Of a stretch of DNA of 64,000 nucleotides, positions 9,631 through 18,153 are shown in pieces. The first letter of the stretch is position 1; each line of letters starts with the position of its first letter. Source of the DNA: JBJHBP01 sp050485645 (GTDB lineage: Bacteria; Pseudomonadota; Gammaproteobacteria; Steroidobacterales; Rariloculaceae); contig JBJHBT010000002.1 in the NCBI GenBank assembly GCA_050485645.1, positions 160,854 through 224,853 of the forward strand, read 5' to 3'. Position numbers and translations under genes: made by a program. Below the pieces are notes generated by a model. It worked only from the letters and a program-made list of their open reading frames with translations. It searched no databases and had not been told where the DNA came from.

Positions 9631-10905
9631 ATGTCTGTATTTCTGGGCCTTGGCAGCAACCTGGGCGACCGTCGTGCACTGCTGAGAGAAGCGCTTGCCG
9701 CACTGTGCGCCGAAGGACTGAACCTCAAACGATTGTCGCCCATCGTTGAATCGCCGGCACTGCTGCCGGACGATGCGGACGCGGACTGGAACAGACCCTA
9801 TCTGAATCTGGTTGCGGAATTCACAACCAGCCACTCGCCTCACGACGTGCTCGCGATCGCGCAGGCCATCGAGGCGCGTCTGGGCCGCCGCCGCGAGGCA
9901 CGCTGGGCACCACGCCCGATGGACATCGACATCCTGCTGTGGGACGGCGACCGGATCGAGGAACGCGATCTGATCGTTCCGCATCCGCAGCTGACACGCC
10001 GCAGTTTCGTTCTGACACCGCTGGTCGCACTGGATCCGCTACGGGTCGTCCCAGGCATGGGTACACGCACCGTGCTCGAATGGTCCGCATCGCTGCCCGA
10101 CCATCTGCCGCTGTGGATGGCGATCGTCAACATCACACCGGACTCGTTCTCCGATGGCGGGCTGTTGAAGGATCACGAGCGCCTGCTGGCCCACGTGGAC
10201 GAGGCCGTGGCTGCCGGCGCCCACCTGCTGGATCTGGGTGCCGAATCCACCCGTCCTGGCGCCACGCCGCTGACCGCCGCACAGGAATGGACCCGGCTCG
10301 CACCGGCACTGGAACTGCTCACCGACCGCTACCGCAGCGACCCGCTGCGACCGCGGATCAGCATCGATACCTACCACCCGGAAGTGGCCGGCAGGGCGCT
10401 GGCTTTGGGTGCGGACATGATCAATGACGTCAGCGGCCTGACGGATCCACGGATGCTCGGACTGGCCTGCGACAGTTCAGCCGACTGGGTCGCGATGCAC
10501 CATGTGTCGATTCCCGCCGACCGCGGCCGCACGCTGCCGCTCGACACCGATCCCTGTGACGAAATCGAACGCTGGCTGACACGCCAGCGCGAACAGTGGC
10601 AGCATGCCGGCCTCGATCTTCGCCGCGTAATCCTGGACCCGGGCATCGGCTTCGGCAAGACGCCCCTGCAGTCACTGCACCTGCTGCGCAACGCGTCGCG
10701 GTTGCGCGGCCACGGCCTGCGCGTGCTGATCGGTCACTCACGCAAGTCGTTCATGAACTCGTTCAGCGGCGTGGACAACCGCCAGCGTGACCTCGTCACG
10801 CTCGGTGCGTCGCTGCGTCTGTGCGAGGCACGCACGGACATCCTTCGCGTGCACAACGTGCCGCTGCATACCTCCGCGTTCACCGGCTGGTCACACCTGG
10901 CCTGA
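9631..10905 (+). CDS. folKP: Fused FolK-FolP: HPPK and dihydropteroate synthase
   Basis: A single 424-residue protein carries two consecutive folate-synthesis enzymes. Residues 1 to about 150 are HPPK: LGLGSNLGDR at the start and the signature RWAPRPMDIDILLW near 91-104. Residues about 161-424 are dihydropteroate synthase: IVNITPDSFSDGG (165-177), LGAESTRPGA (202-211), then IDTY, NDVSG, LDPGIGFGKT and IGHSRKSFM. Together they make dihydropteroate from hydroxymethyl-dihydropterin, ATP and p-aminobenzoate. The usual order of the separate genes is kept. The start ATG 9631 matches HPPK family N-termini, with ATG 9625 as an alternative; the ribosome site is weak. Such fusions are known in Francisella, Chlamydia, plants and fungi but are uncommon in bacteria. 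pabB lies 2 kb away on the other strand. Confidence 0.93.
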   Translation: MSVFLGLGSNLGDRRALLREALAALCAEGLNLKRLSPIVESPALLPDDADADWNRPYLNLVAEFTTSHSPHDVLAIAQAIEARLGRRREARWAPRPMDIDILLWDGDRIEERDLIVPHPQLTRRSFVLTPLVALDPLRVVPGMGTRTVLEWSASLPDHLPLWMAIVNITPDSFSDGGLLKDHERLLAHVDEAVAAGAHLLDLGAESTRPGATPLTAAQEWTRLAPALELLTDRYRSDPLRPRISIDTYHPEVAGRALALGADMINDVSGLTDPRMLGLACDSSADWVAMHHVSIPADRGRTLPLDTDPCDEIERWLTRQREQWQHAGLDLRRVILDPGIGFGKTPLQSLHLLRNASRLRGHGLRVLIGHSRKSFMNSFSGVDNRQRDLVTLGASLRLCEARTDILRVHNVPLHTSAFTGWSHLA

Positions 10906-10949
10906 AAAGGCGGTTGCGGAAGCGGCCACGCTCTTCGTGCCGGCGACTG

Positions 10950-12482
10950 TCAGGGAACGGCACACTCGAAACTGGCCGCATTGTTCGGATCGCCCTGCCC
11001 GCGGTAACGGGCCACCTGCGGATGTGGGCACAGCGGCCGGGTCATGTCGACGGCGCCATCACGAACACGGCTGGCGACGAGCTGTCCGGGCGCACGGCCC
11101 TCTTCAACCCAGGCGATCAGCGCCGACATGAAGTCCACCTGATCCGGACCCGCTCCGCCACGGCAATGGCCGACGCCGGGCATCATGAACAGGCGCGCGT
11201 AGTCACCCGTTGCATCCAGGCCGTCCGACGCACCTGTCCGTTCGGCAAACGCAACCAGACTGTCGTGGTAACGAATCGTTTGCCGCGGTGTCACCACCGG
11301 GTCGTTCCAGCCGTGGTACAGAATCAGCCTGCCGCCACGATCCCGGAATTCACGCAGATCGGCGTCCACGGCATCGAGCAGATGCGACAGCCGTGCGCGC
11401 ACGAACGCTGCGTCGCGATCGAAATCGAAGCTGCGCCAGTCGAAATCATCGTGCGCGAAGACCATGTCGTTGATGACGGCAAGCGTAATATGAAACGGTT
11501 CGTCGTCGAGCAGCATCGCCCAGCCGCGATTCTCCGGCTGAGCACCCTCGCCGCCCGGCTCCAGTCCGGAATAGATGTGTTCGGCATTGCGCGGGTTGCG
11601 CGCCCCCTGATAGAGCAGTCTGGCGGCTTCCACCTGAGTGGCGGTGAAGCATTCACCCGACTGGCCGTCGGCGCACAACAGAACGCCGGGATCGAAGTCG
11701 CAGCTGCGTGGATCGGTGATGATGCCGTCTTCCACGCCATCATCTCCATCACAGGCGTCCAGTGAACTGCGGTACAGCAGCTCGAGGTCATCTTCCGTCA
11801 ACCGTGCCTCCGGCCGCGCCAGCGTCACATACGATGCCCACAGCTGGCCGATATGCAGATCGGCGAAATGATTGACCGGCGCTCCGGACACGATGCCGTC
11901 GTAGTCGTCGGGAAACCGCTGCGCCTGCATCAGCCCCTGGCGCCCGCCCGTAGAGCAGCCATTGAAATACGAATATCGGGCGCCTTGCCCATAGTAGGCT
12001 TCGATGATCGCGGCGGATTTTTTCGTCATCTCGTGAATCGCGCGATAACCGTAGTCGATCATCTGCTGCCGGTTGCGCATCCATGTCACGTCATCGCGGC
12101 TGTGTCCGGTGTCGGTGGAGGCGGTGGCAAAGCCGGTGCGAATGGCCCGGCCCATTGCCGTACGGCTGATGGAACCGGCGAGTCCACCGCCACCCACGGC
12201 CTGAAAGCGGCCGTTCCATTCATCGCGCTGCGGCAGCCAGACTTCGAAGCGGACCCTGGGTGCCACCAGACCGGCCACACGGCACATCACCGGCACGGCG
12301 ACGATGTCTTCCTCACCGATGCCGCCTTCCGACTCGATCTCACCGGAGGTCACCATTTCCGCCGTGGTGATCACGGCATCCGGAAGCAGCAGTGTCCCCA
12401 GCCGTTCGCACGCGCTGGCAGCCGCCGCCGCAGCCGGAGCACACAGCAGCCCCGCGAGCAGTACGGACCATACCGCCTTCAT
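10950..12482 (-). CDS. Exported tannase/feruloyl esterase-family protein
   Basis: This 510-residue protein has a Sec signal peptide (MKAVWSVLLAGLLCAPAAAA). The alpha/beta-hydrolase nucleophile motif is GCSTGGRQG. Later segments RLILYHGWNDPVV and MMPGVGHC carry the expected acid and His of the triad. The family hydrolyses gallate, ferulate or related aromatic esters, and some members act on MHET. ATG 12482 was chosen for its signal peptide; upstream codons fall in a 15-bp tandem repeat and look non-coding. It converges on folKP with only 44 bp between the stops. Substrate is unproven, but export and family point to periplasmic cleavage of aromatic esters. Confidence 0.85.
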   Translation of the reverse strand: MKAVWSVLLAGLLCAPAAAAAASACERLGTLLLPDAVITTAEMVTSGEIESEGGIGEEDIVAVPVMCRVAGLVAPRVRFEVWLPQRDEWNGRFQAVGGGGLAGSISRTAMGRAIRTGFATASTDTGHSRDDVTWMRNRQQMIDYGYRAIHEMTKKSAAIIEAYYGQGARYSYFNGCSTGGRQGLMQAQRFPDDYDGIVSGAPVNHFADLHIGQLWASYVTLARPEARLTEDDLELLYRSSLDACDGDDGVEDGIITDPRSCDFDPGVLLCADGQSGECFTATQVEAARLLYQGARNPRNAEHIYSGLEPGGEGAQPENRGWAMLLDDEPFHITLAVINDMVFAHDDFDWRSFDFDRDAAFVRARLSHLLDAVDADLREFRDRGGRLILYHGWNDPVVTPRQTIRYHDSLVAFAERTGASDGLDATGDYARLFMMPGVGHCRGGAGPDQVDFMSALIAWVEEGRAPGQLVASRVRDGAVDMTRPLCPHPQVARYRGQGDPNNAASFECAVP

Positions 12483-12501
12483 CACGCTCACACCGCCCAT
12501 G

Positions 12502-12561
12502 GTCTGTGAGTCGCTGGTGTATGAGTCCCCGGTGTGTGAGTCCCGGGTGTGTGAGCGAAGG
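12502..12561. repeat. Four tandem 15-bp repeats upstream of the tannase gene
   Basis: Four consecutive 15-bp units with consensus GTGTGTGAGTCCCCG start 20 bp upstream of the tannase ATG, at 12502, 12517, 12532 and 12547. The middle two are nearly identical and the outer ones diverge. They lie in the 5' leader or promoter of the minus-strand gene and could be an operator array or a slippage-prone satellite. Confidence 0.8.
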
Positions 12562-12723
12562 GTCGGGAATCGGGCAACCTGCGGGCGAACGGCGGACATA
12601 ACGAAACCTCTGCACAGAAGGCGCAAATCATAACCCGGACATTTCATGAACATCGACGCTCTGGAAACCGTGGCGCGGAGGACACCGGCACAGCACCAAC
12701 GCCGAAGCAGCCCGGTGTGCCGC

Positions 12724-14139
12724 TCACGAACCTGTCTGCAGCCCGTTTCGAGAACCGGCCGCCAGCACCTCGAGCATTGCCGCGGCCTTGTCGAGGCTCT
12801 CCTGATACTCGGCTTCGACGTTCGAATCAGCCACCACACCGCCACCGGCCCATGCATGCATGCGGTCCTGACAACGCACCAGCGTGCGGATCGCGATGTT
12901 CAGATCCATGTCGCCACTGTAGCCGACGTAGCCGATGGCACCGCAGTAAACACTGCGCCGATGTGGTTCCAGCGCCTCGATGATCTGCATGGCTCTGACC
13001 TTGGGCGCACCGGTAATGGAACCACCCGGGAAGGACGCGGCAACCACATCCAGTGCGTGGAGGCCCTGCTTGAGTCTGGCCTCCACCGTACTCACGAGAT
13101 GATGCACGCTGGCGAAGCTCTCGACATCGAACAACCGGCTGACGTGCACCGAGCCTGCTTCAGCACATCGACCAAGATCGTTGCGCAGCAGGTCGACAAT
13201 CATGACGTTCTCCGCCCTGTCCTTCGGGCTGCTGCGCAGCTCGTCGATCAGCTGTCGGTCGCGTTCATCGTGCAGCCGCCGGCGCGTGCCCTTGATCGGT
13301 CTGGTCTGAATGTCGCTGCCCGTCACCCGCAGAAACCGCTCCGGAGATGAACTCAGCACCTCACCCTCGGCCAGCGCAAGATAGGCGCAGAACGGTGCGG
13401 GATTGATTTCACGCAATCTGCGGTAGGCCGACCATGAATCACCACTGACCGTTGCACTGAAGCGCTGCGTCAGGTTCACCTGATAGCAGTCGCCGGCACG
13501 GATATGCGCCTGTACCTTCGCGAACGCGTGCTGATAGGCGGCATGGTCGAGATTGGACGTCACCGGGGAGATCACGCGGAACGAGTCGTCTTCCACCATG
13601 CGCGCATGCAGGCGTTCCTGAAGTTCGCTCCAGCGCTGTCGCGTAACCGGGTCGCGCCCCTGTCCCACGAGCCAGCTGCGCCGTGCGACATGATCCACGA
13701 TCACCGCCCAGTCGTAGACGGCCATCGCCATGTCCGGCATCGCAATGTCGGCCTGCGCCTGTGTCGGCAACAGCTCGAACTGCCGTCCCAGATCGTAGCT
13801 CAGATAGCCGATCGCCCCGCCGGCGAAAGGCAGTGCATACGGCCTGTCCGCGGGTGCGGCAAGCCGTTCCCCCAGTGCCAGCCGCAATGCATCCAGCGGC
13901 CTGCCCCGATGGCTGATGACCCGGCCGTCGCGATAACGGGTTTCGGTGATGTCACCGCGGGTTCTGAGGATGATGTGAGGATCGGCGGCAATGACGTCGT
14001 AGCGTCCGCCGCTGGTGCCGCCGGCGCTGTCCAGAAACACCGCCTCTGGCATGTCCCGCAGGGCGCGATAGCGCAGCGACGAATCCGCCCAATGTTCGAG
14101 CTCGACAATCGTGGGTAAAACGGACAACTCTAAGGTCAC
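12724..14139 (-). CDS. pabB: Aminodeoxychorismate synthase component I
   Basis: This protein of about 470 residues belongs to the chorismate-using anthranilate synthase I/PabB family. With a glutamine amidotransferase it makes 4-amino-4-deoxychorismate for folate. Family motifs are present: RPIKGTRRR, ENVMIVDLLRNDLGR, GSITGAPKVRAMQIIE and GAIGYVGYSGDMDLNIAIRT. The Lys of PIKGT, which tends to mark PabB rather than TrpE, supports the assignment. The start is uncertain: candidates are TTG 14142 and GTG 14139 (used here), neither with a convincing ribosome site. Neither pabA nor pabC is in the window. The gene diverges from the padR operon. Confidence 0.88.
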   Translation of the reverse strand: MTLELSVLPTIVELEHWADSSLRYRALRDMPEAVFLDSAGGTSGGRYDVIAADPHIILRTRGDITETRYRDGRVISHRGRPLDALRLALGERLAAPADRPYALPFAGGAIGYLSYDLGRQFELLPTQAQADIAMPDMAMAVYDWAVIVDHVARRSWLVGQGRDPVTRQRWSELQERLHARMVEDDSFRVISPVTSNLDHAAYQHAFAKVQAHIRAGDCYQVNLTQRFSATVSGDSWSAYRRLREINPAPFCAYLALAEGEVLSSSPERFLRVTGSDIQTRPIKGTRRRLHDERDRQLIDELRSSPKDRAENVMIVDLLRNDLGRCAEAGSVHVSRLFDVESFASVHHLVSTVEARLKQGLHALDVVAASFPGGSITGAPKVRAMQIIEALEPHRRSVYCGAIGYVGYSGDMDLNIAIRTLVRCQDRMHAWAGGGVVADSNVEAEYQESLDKAAAMLEVLAAGSRNGLQTGS

Positions 14140-14239
14140 CAATGCGGGTCAAGACGCCCCGGAGGCTACGCGCCGCAGCAGCGGGTGTGAAGCGTCGGCT
14201 GGCGCTATGAGACCCTGCCGGAGGCGAGTTTTCAAGCGG

Positions 14240-14268
14240 TTGACATGCCTTGAACGGAAAAGTAACGT
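14240..14268 (+). promoter_or_regulatory. Candidate sigma70-type promoter of the padR operon
   Basis: TTGACA at 14240-14245 is separated by 17 bp from TAACGT at 14263-14268. The -35 is perfect and the -10 keeps the key T, A and final T. It lies about 35 bp upstream of the padR start in the only intergenic space before the five-gene operon. PadR family regulators often bind their own promoters, so autoregulation here is plausible. Confidence 0.4.
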
Positions 14269-14303
14269 GACCGTGGGGCAGGCGGATTTCGAGTGAGCCA
14301 GGA

Positions 14304-14642
14304 ATGCCACAGACCAATCCACCGTTCATGAGTGGCGTACCGGAGCTGCTGGTGCTGCGCCTTCTGGCGCGCCAGGAGATGTATGGCTACGAGCTGGTGA
14401 AGTCGGTTCGCATCGTTACACGAGATGCGATCGCGTTGGGCGAAGGCGTCGTCTATCCGGTGCTGCACGCTCTGGAACGCAGCGGCGCGCTGAAAGCCCG
14501 ACGCAAGGCCGTCAATGGGCGCACCCGTGTCTACTACGGCCTCACTCCCAAAGGTCGCAAACGTCTGGAGCGGCTCTCGGGGGAATGGGATCGCGTCAGC
14601 AGCGGCATACAGTCGGCGCTGGGAGAACCCGAACATGCATGA
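14304..14642 (+). CDS. PadR-family transcriptional regulator
   Basis: This 112-residue winged-helix regulator has the PadR core visible as LLVLRLLARQEMYGYELVK, then the wing segment GALKARRKAV followed by RVYYGLTPKGRKRL. Small PadR proteins of this size (subfamily 2) usually repress membrane-protein or efflux operons. Its stop overlaps the next gene's start by 8 bp, so it is the first gene of an operon with a HAAS-like protein and three enzymes. The context suggests it controls those enzymes. Confidence 0.9.
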   Translation: MPQTNPPFMSGVPELLVLRLLARQEMYGYELVKSVRIVTRDAIALGEGVVYPVLHALERSGALKARRKAVNGRTRVYYGLTPKGRKRLERLSGEWDRVSSGIQSALGEPEHA

Positions 14643-15051
14643 CCATCAATTCACAACGCTGCGCGACGCACTGTTGGCCGGTGGAATCGCAACACGGCAT
14701 GCACAGCGGCTGATCATGGAACTCGCCGATCACTGCGAGGATCTGGAACGAGACGCGATCGCGGCCGGCTACGCGCCCGCCGACGCGCGCGCCGAAGCGC
14801 TCCGCAGTCTTGGCGACCCACACCTGCTTGCCGACGCGGTGCTCGCGCGCCCGGAACTACTCGGCTGGTCCGCACGCTGGCCGCGCACAGCGCATGCCAT
14901 GTCGATGCTGGCCACAAGGCATGCCCTGCCCGTGCATTGCCGCAGCGGCCACTGCGCCCTGATCGCGCGCTGGAGCGCATCCTGCGGACTGGCGGTGATG
15001 TTGACCGGCAGCCTGCTGCTGTCAATGCACTGGATCATCATCGCTGCCTGA
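14635..15051 (+). CDS. HAAS/DUF1700-like PadR-partner protein with one membrane segment
   Basis: This 138-residue protein has an N-terminal helical bundle containing MELADHCEDLERDAIAAG and ADARAEALRSLGDP. That pattern is typical of the HAAS/DUF1700 domain usually encoded right after PadR regulators. A C-terminal hydrophobic segment (LAVMLTGSLLLSMHWIIIAA) likely anchors it in the inner membrane. It overlaps padR by 8 bp. In other systems PadR-HAAS pairs form a sensing/regulatory unit, and that role is inferred here. The 3' end abuts the metallopeptidase gene, whose coding frame is already open inside this gene's tail. Confidence 0.7.
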   Translation: MHDHQFTTLRDALLAGGIATRHAQRLIMELADHCEDLERDAIAAGYAPADARAEALRSLGDPHLLADAVLARPELLGWSARWPRTAHAMSMLATRHALPVHCRSGHCALIARWSASCGLAVMLTGSLLLSMHWIIIAA

Positions 15052-15070
15052 TCGCCGCGAGGTACGCGTC

Positions 15071-16087
15071 ATCGCCAACCGATACCGCTGGGCCGGTCTG
15101 GACGATACCGACCTCCTGAGGCTTGGTTTCTGCGACCTCAGACTCAGTCTCAGAAACAGTCTGATCCAACCCGAACTCGATGCCCTCCACACCGCCCTGA
15201 CACGCCGCGGCCTGCGTTTCATGCCACACGCATGGCTTTCCACCGAATGGTTCTCGCCGGACGGCGTTCCGGGCATCGCGATACCCTTCTTCGTCGTCCA
15301 TCCACGCCTGAGAAACCTGGAGCGCAGGATGATCGGAGACGTTGAAGGCGCAAGCCGGCCATGGCGAATGCGCATCCTGCGTCATGAGGCCGGTCACGCC
15401 CTGGACACCGCCTTCAGATTGCGCCGCCGTGCAGACTGGCGACAGGTATTCGGCGCGGCTTCCAAGCCCTACCCGAACAGCTATCGGGCACGGCCGGCAA
15501 GCCGCGATCATGTGCTGCATCTGGGTTACTGGTATGCCCAGAGTCACCCTACCGAAGACTTCGCTGAAACGTTCGCAGTGTGGCTGCAACCCCGGGCGCG
15601 CTGGCGGCGTGAGTACCAGAACTGGCCGGCACTGCGGAAACTCGAGTACGTAGACGAACTGATGCAGTCCATCGCCGGCGCTGCCGCACCGAACAGGGAT
15701 CGCAGCGTCATTGCGGCGCTGGCCGACAACCGGCGAACACTGGGAGAACACTATGCGCGCAAGCGTTCGCTGTACGACAGCGTGGACCGACGCTACGACC
15801 CATGGATCAGGGATACATTCACCGCGCGCCACGCACGACCTGGCGCGACGGCGGCGCATCGCTTCATGCGGACCATGGCGCCGCAACTGCAACGGCTGCT
15901 GCTCAGGCGCACCCGTGTCGGCCGCTACCTCACCGAGCATGTGATGCACAGGCTGGTCCAGCGCGCGCGGACTCTGGACCTGGTGGCGACCGGCCCGCGC
16001 CGCGACATCGAGCGCCGCGTCGTCACTTTGCATGAGCGGGTGATTTTCGACATGCTGCGGCGGGACCGGGAACATTTCAATCTGTGA
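15071..16087 (+). CDS. Putative zinc metallopeptidase (Peptidase_Mx type), non-canonical start
   Basis: A zinc-peptidase motif HEAGH lies in LRHEAGHALDTAFRL, and HPTEDFAETFAVWL downstream supplies a likely third metal ligand. The arrangement matches the putative metallopeptidase family named Peptidase_Mx. The first ATG (15221) would remove conserved sequence: the same frame upstream encodes RWAGLDDTDLLRLGFCDLRL, which continues the family N-terminus. No ATG, GTG or TTG exists between an in-frame stop (15002) and 15221. The best start is ATC 15071 (reading ANRYRWAGL after the start), with GAGG at 15059-15062, 8 nt before it. CTG 15044 is an alternative. The protein has about 339 residues and no signal peptide. 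The ATP-grasp gene follows after 10 bp. Confidence 0.72.
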   Translation: MANRYRWAGLDDTDLLRLGFCDLRLSLRNSLIQPELDALHTALTRRGLRFMPHAWLSTEWFSPDGVPGIAIPFFVVHPRLRNLERRMIGDVEGASRPWRMRILRHEAGHALDTAFRLRRRADWRQVFGAASKPYPNSYRARPASRDHVLHLGYWYAQSHPTEDFAETFAVWLQPRARWRREYQNWPALRKLEYVDELMQSIAGAAAPNRDRSVIAALADNRRTLGEHYARKRSLYDSVDRRYDPWIRDTFTARHARPGATAAHRFMRTMAPQLQRLLLRRTRVGRYLTEHVMHRLVQRARTLDLVATGPRRDIERRVVTLHERVIFDMLRRDREHFNL

Positions 16088-16097
16088 GCCTGGCGAC

Positions 16098-17132
16098 ATG
16101 AAGAAACGGCGAGTGCTTCTGATCGTGCATGAGACGCTGGTGCCGCCAGCGGACATCTCGGGCATGCCGGAGACCGACATCGACCCGTTTCGCATGGAGT
16201 ACAACGTACTGTCGACGCTTGAAGGCCTTGGCCACGATGTCCGCGTCATCGGTGTCGGCGACCGCCTGACGGAGCTGCGCGAGTCGGTACGGGCATGGCA
16301 ACCGCATGTCGTGTTCAACGTCCTGGATCAGTTCTCGCACATCGTTTCCTACGATCACCACGTCGTGGCCTATCTGGAACTGCTGCGTCAGCCCTACACG
16401 GGCTGCAATCCGCGCGGGCTGATGCTCACCCGCGACAAAGTACTCACCAAGCAGCTGCTGGCCTGGCACAGAATATCCACCCCGCGGTTTCAGCTGTTTC
16501 CGTACGGCAGGCGATTTCGCGCGCCGGCGAAGCTGAGCTTCCCGCTGTTCGTCAAATCGGCCACCGAAGATGCCTCCCTGGGCATCGCCCAGGCGTCGGT
16601 TGTGGATACCGTCGAAGCCCTGCGCGAGCGCATCGAGTTCATACACGATCACGTGCAGACGGACGCGCTTGTCGAGGAGTACATCGACGGCCGCGAGCTG
16701 TACATCGGCGTGCTCGGGAACTCCCGTCTGACCGCGCTGCCGACATGGGAGCTGGACTTCGGCAGGCTTTCGGATCCGCGCACGCGCGTGGCCACGCGGA
16801 AGATGAAGTGGGATCGCCAGTATCAGGCACGCCACGGAATCAGGACAGGGCCGGCGATCGACCTTGACAACGAGCAGCGGGCGATGCTGGAGCGCATTGC
16901 GAAACGCTCGTTCCGCGCGCTGCATATGTCCGGCTACGCGCGCCTTGATCTGCGCATGCGCGATGATGGCAAAGTGTTCGTACTGGAAGCCAATGCGAAC
17001 CCCGACCTGACCTATGGCGAAGATTTCGCGGAGTCGGCCAGCGCAGCAGGTATCGACTATCCCGTCCTGATACAACGCATCGTCAATCTGGGCCAGTCCT
17101 ACATGCCGGACTGGCGGATGTTCGAAAGCTGA
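16098..17132 (+). CDS. ATP-grasp ligase, D-Ala-D-Ala ligase-like
   Basis: This 344-residue cytoplasmic enzyme has the ATP-grasp fold. The ATP-binding lysine lies in SFPLFVKSATEDASLGI, the linker glutamates in LVEEYIDGRELYIGVLG, and the metal-binding end in VFVLEANANPDLTYGEDFAESA. The C-terminal order resembles Ddl, but there is no Ddl signature and the N-terminus (VLLIVHETLVPP) differs, so it is not a cell-wall Ddl. It should form an amide bond between a carboxylate and an amine using ATP. It sits between a metallopeptidase and an HD-domain protein, with gaps of 10 and 18 bp, consistent with making or editing a small peptide or amide metabolite. The substrate is unknown. Confidence 0.8.
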   Translation: MKKRRVLLIVHETLVPPADISGMPETDIDPFRMEYNVLSTLEGLGHDVRVIGVGDRLTELRESVRAWQPHVVFNVLDQFSHIVSYDHHVVAYLELLRQPYTGCNPRGLMLTRDKVLTKQLLAWHRISTPRFQLFPYGRRFRAPAKLSFPLFVKSATEDASLGIAQASVVDTVEALRERIEFIHDHVQTDALVEEYIDGRELYIGVLGNSRLTALPTWELDFGRLSDPRTRVATRKMKWDRQYQARHGIRTGPAIDLDNEQRAMLERIAKRSFRALHMSGYARLDLRMRDDGKVFVLEANANPDLTYGEDFAESASAAGIDYPVLIQRIVNLGQSYMPDWRMFES

Positions 17133-17150
17133 CGCAGCGAAGGAAGCCCC

Positions 17151-17954
17151 ATGCCCGCCGACATCGATCGTGAGAAATTCCTGCAACAGCTCGGTGGCGC
17201 CGATGCGGCCGATCGCATGACGCACGAAGCCCGGGCCGACGCGCTCGACGACGCCCTGCACGCCTCGCTGGCCACCCGATATCCCGACGCTGCCAGGATC
17301 GAAGCGCAGATCGCCACACGAAACTACAGACGTGGCGTCGGCAAGATCTTCGTAGACCTCGAGCATGGCGGCACAGTTGAACGCCTGCCGCCGATGCCGG
17401 CCCGGCCCACGCTGCTCGATTTCTTCGAACACCGCTTCACCCGAACGCGCGATCACTGTTTTCAGAGCGCGCGGCATGCGATGCAACGCGGAGCCGACGA
17501 ACAGGTGATACTCGCCTGCCTGCTGCACGATCTGATCCAGGAGATCATGCGCACCGACCATGGCTACTGGGGCGCACAGCTGTTCGAACCCTACGTACCC
17601 GAACGCACAACGTTCGCCATTCGCTATCACCAGGCTTTGCGCTTCTTCGCGGATGAGGCGGCAGGCTACGAGTACCCGCAGCTCTACCATCAGATCTACG
17701 GCTACGACTATGTCCCGGCGCCGCACATTCAGGCCGACTACGAACGTGTGCGCGGGCATCGCTGGTACGATGCGGCGCGTGCGGTCACTGTCAGCGACCT
17801 GTATGCATTCGCACCGGATGCAGAGGTTTCGATCGATCCGTTCGTCGACATCATCGGCCGCCACTTTCGCGAACCACGGCAGGGACTGGGTAACGACGAC
17901 AGCCCCGTTGCGCATATGTGGCGTACGATCGCCAATCCGGACGCGCCGCTGTAG
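17151..17954 (+). CDS. HD-domain protein, possible mixed-iron oxygenase or phosphohydrolase
   Basis: This 267-residue protein has HD-superfamily metal ligands in order: His in RDHCFQSARHA, His-Asp in ACLLHDLIQEI, His in IRYHQALRFF and a late Asp in TVSDLYAF. The spacing and lack of a nucleotidase context resemble PhnZ or inositol-oxygenase-like HD oxygenases as much as phosphohydrolases; I cannot decide which. ATG 17151 has AAGGAAG 4 nt upstream. It is the last gene of the padR operon, 18 bp after the ATP-grasp gene, and is followed by about 200 bp without a gene. In the operon it could modify the product of the ligase. Confidence 0.65.
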   Translation: MPADIDREKFLQQLGGADAADRMTHEARADALDDALHASLATRYPDAARIEAQIATRNYRRGVGKIFVDLEHGGTVERLPPMPARPTLLDFFEHRFTRTRDHCFQSARHAMQRGADEQVILACLLHDLIQEIMRTDHGYWGAQLFEPYVPERTTFAIRYHQALRFFADEAAGYEYPQLYHQIYGYDYVPAPHIQADYERVRGHRWYDAARAVTVSDLYAFAPDAEVSIDPFVDIIGRHFREPRQGLGNDDSPVAHMWRTIANPDAPL

Positions 17955-18153
17955 CGCACCGGCCCTGGCGGCGCCCGCCACGCGCAGTCACGCCGGGCGA
18001 ATGCCGCAAGCAATTGAATTATCGCTTGATATTTCCTTCACGATAATTCGGATTCGACTGACCTTTCTTCAGGCTTCTCCGGAGACTCCTGGCGGCTGCG
18101 CGCCTATTGTGTAGCCGTGGGTTTTGGAGTTTCAGCAGTTCAAGGAGCAAGCC

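Noticed and set aside
12483..12857. Upstream extension of the tannase gene by 125 codons
   Set aside because: The extension includes the 15-bp repeats and lacks conservation; the signal peptide begins at ATG 12482.
16098..17132. Assignment of the ATP-grasp gene as ddl
   Set aside because: Only the general ATP-grasp pattern fits; Ddl signature segments are absent and the neighbours are not cell-wall genes.
16077..17981. Long minus-strand open frame of 634 codons opposite the ATP-grasp and HD genes
   Set aside because: It mirrors two genes with clear family motifs. Its translation has no recognisable domain, and long antisense frames are common in GC-rich DNA.
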